From Hyperoplus lanceolatus (taxonomy: Eukaryota; Chordata; Actinopteri; Uranoscopiformes; Ammodytidae): a stretch of 64,000 nt of DNA. Made by a program: the position numbers and the translations under genes. Under the pieces are notes generated by a model, which saw only the letters and a list, made by a program, of their open reading frames with translations, was not told the DNA's origin and searched no databases. This document shows positions 63,066 through 64,000 of the stretch, in pieces. Where the stretch lies: the NCBI GenBank assembly GCA_026929865.2, contig CM049398.1:17335501-17399500 (forward strand), given 5' to 3'. The number at the start of each line of letters is the position of its first letter. The stretch's first letter is position 1.

Positions 63066-64000
63066 AAAAACTGTTGCTTTTTATGTGATCAGTGTTGATT
63101 TCGAGCCATGAATGCTTATACATTACTTAATGTGAAAGAAAAAAATTGGGATATTTATTCAGATAACTTCAGTCAAATCACTTTCGTTCATTTTGGCCAA
63201 AATCTAAAATCTAATCAGGTTGAGCAAAATAGGAGGAATCCCTCACATGTAATAGACTTCTTGCATATATATAAATTTTTTAGAAATTAAGTATGAATAT
63301 GGACCAGAGCAGACCACAGAAGACAAGTGTTGCCTGTGAAATTTGATTGTTTTTGTTTTGACATTTACAGACTTATAGTCATTTCACTGTAAGTTCAAGT
63401 GAACATTGGCTCAAATAGTTTTCTCACGTTTTGATTAGTCTTTTGAGAATAAAACTAAAGGCAAAGAGTTGTGGCTTGTAAAACCATAAACGTCAAAGTA
63501 CAATGGCCTGTTGGACAGTTTAGTCCAATAACACCAGTTGATACGTAGCAGTGGACAGACGGGTGAAATCAATGTAACTTGTGCATGTTTATTGAATTAC
63601 CATATCCTACTATTACAAAAGTACTCCAAAACTCAAAGGTATTTTAGTGTAAAAATTATGAGGTATCAGACTAATGCGATATTTCTCCTATAATGAATAA
63701 TAAAATAATTATTATTATGAAAGTATTTTATTTGTGGGTGTTTTAGTAAACAGAGACCAACAAAGAAGCTGTCTGAACTAATAAAAACAAATTATTTAAA
63801 AAAATCTCCGAAACAGTATTCATTATAATTAATTAAAGTAATACTGCATTGTTAGATGAAATATAAAATTCAATAAGCTTAGTATCATCCATTCCTAACA
63901 GCTAATGAAATGGCAGTGAGGAAAGTGTATTACGAAGTGAGTGTATTAGTGTATAAAGAGAATTGCACTCACAATTGGTTTGTTTGAGAATAGCTCGGAG
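63066..64000. other. right end of the window, AT-rich
   Basis: I see nothing recognisable in this AT-rich stretch: no splice-flanked coding sequence, no inverted repeat and no microsatellite of note. Confidence 0.55.

Noticed and set aside
47961-64000. A second protein-coding gene upstream of dock10
   Set aside because: No splice-flanked conserved exon was found on either strand. All longer frames are repeats, transposase pieces or unrecognised.

Overview
This is eukaryotic nuclear DNA, almost certainly from a ray-finned (teleost) fish. The evidence is short coding exons with canonical GT-AG splice sites, very abundant CA/GT microsatellites, two copies of a fish-type Tc1 transposon and many small inverted-repeat elements. 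No bacterial or phage features were seen. The species cannot be named from the sequence.

The window holds the 5' half of one gene, dock10 (dedicator of cytokinesis 10, DOCK-D/zizimin family of Rho-GTPase exchange factors), on the minus strand. Twenty-nine coding exons were placed by translation, splice dinucleotides and codon-phase continuity, from the start codon at 47781 to an exon cut by the left edge of the window (position 1). Joined, they encode about 1,092 residues without a frame break: a basic N-terminus, a poly-glycine linker, a PH domain (about residues 185-292), the DOCK-type C2/DHR-1 domain (about 683-860) and the start of the helical scaffold. The catalytic DHR-2 domain lies beyond the left edge. 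Exons 2-29 fall in the first 20.4 kb. Intron 1 is 27.3 kb (20392-47673) and holds a convincing candidate for an alternative first or cassette exon at 22366-22476.

The rest is non-coding and shaped by mobile DNA. Intron 3-2 territory (14.3-20.3 kb) holds a 1.28-kb terminal-inverted-repeat element, a 2.4-kb region with eight copies of a 14-bp motif, and two nested copies of a TTAA-flanked foldback element. That foldback family occurs five times in the window. Intron 1 holds another TTAA-flanked element (25156-26064), a 125-bp hairpin MITE (36756-36880), a 223-bp insertion flanked by 12-bp direct repeats (43481-43703), a broken full-length Tc1 element (44442-46040) and a very large compound microsatellite (38925-39291).

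Upstream of the gene (47.8-64 kb) there is no recognisable protein-coding gene. This part carries a giant foldback with arms of about 460-500 bp (48695-49757), a three-level nest of inverted-repeat elements (54832-56007), hAT-like and tRNA-SINE-like fragments, and an 866-bp internally deleted Tc1 copy (60028-60893). The deletion fuses the DNA-binding part of the transposase in frame to its C-terminus. No operon-like or defence-type system is present. The most interesting leads are the alternative dock10 exon, the UG repeats directly behind three 5' splice sites, the 14-bp motif array and the repressor-like Tc1 derivative.
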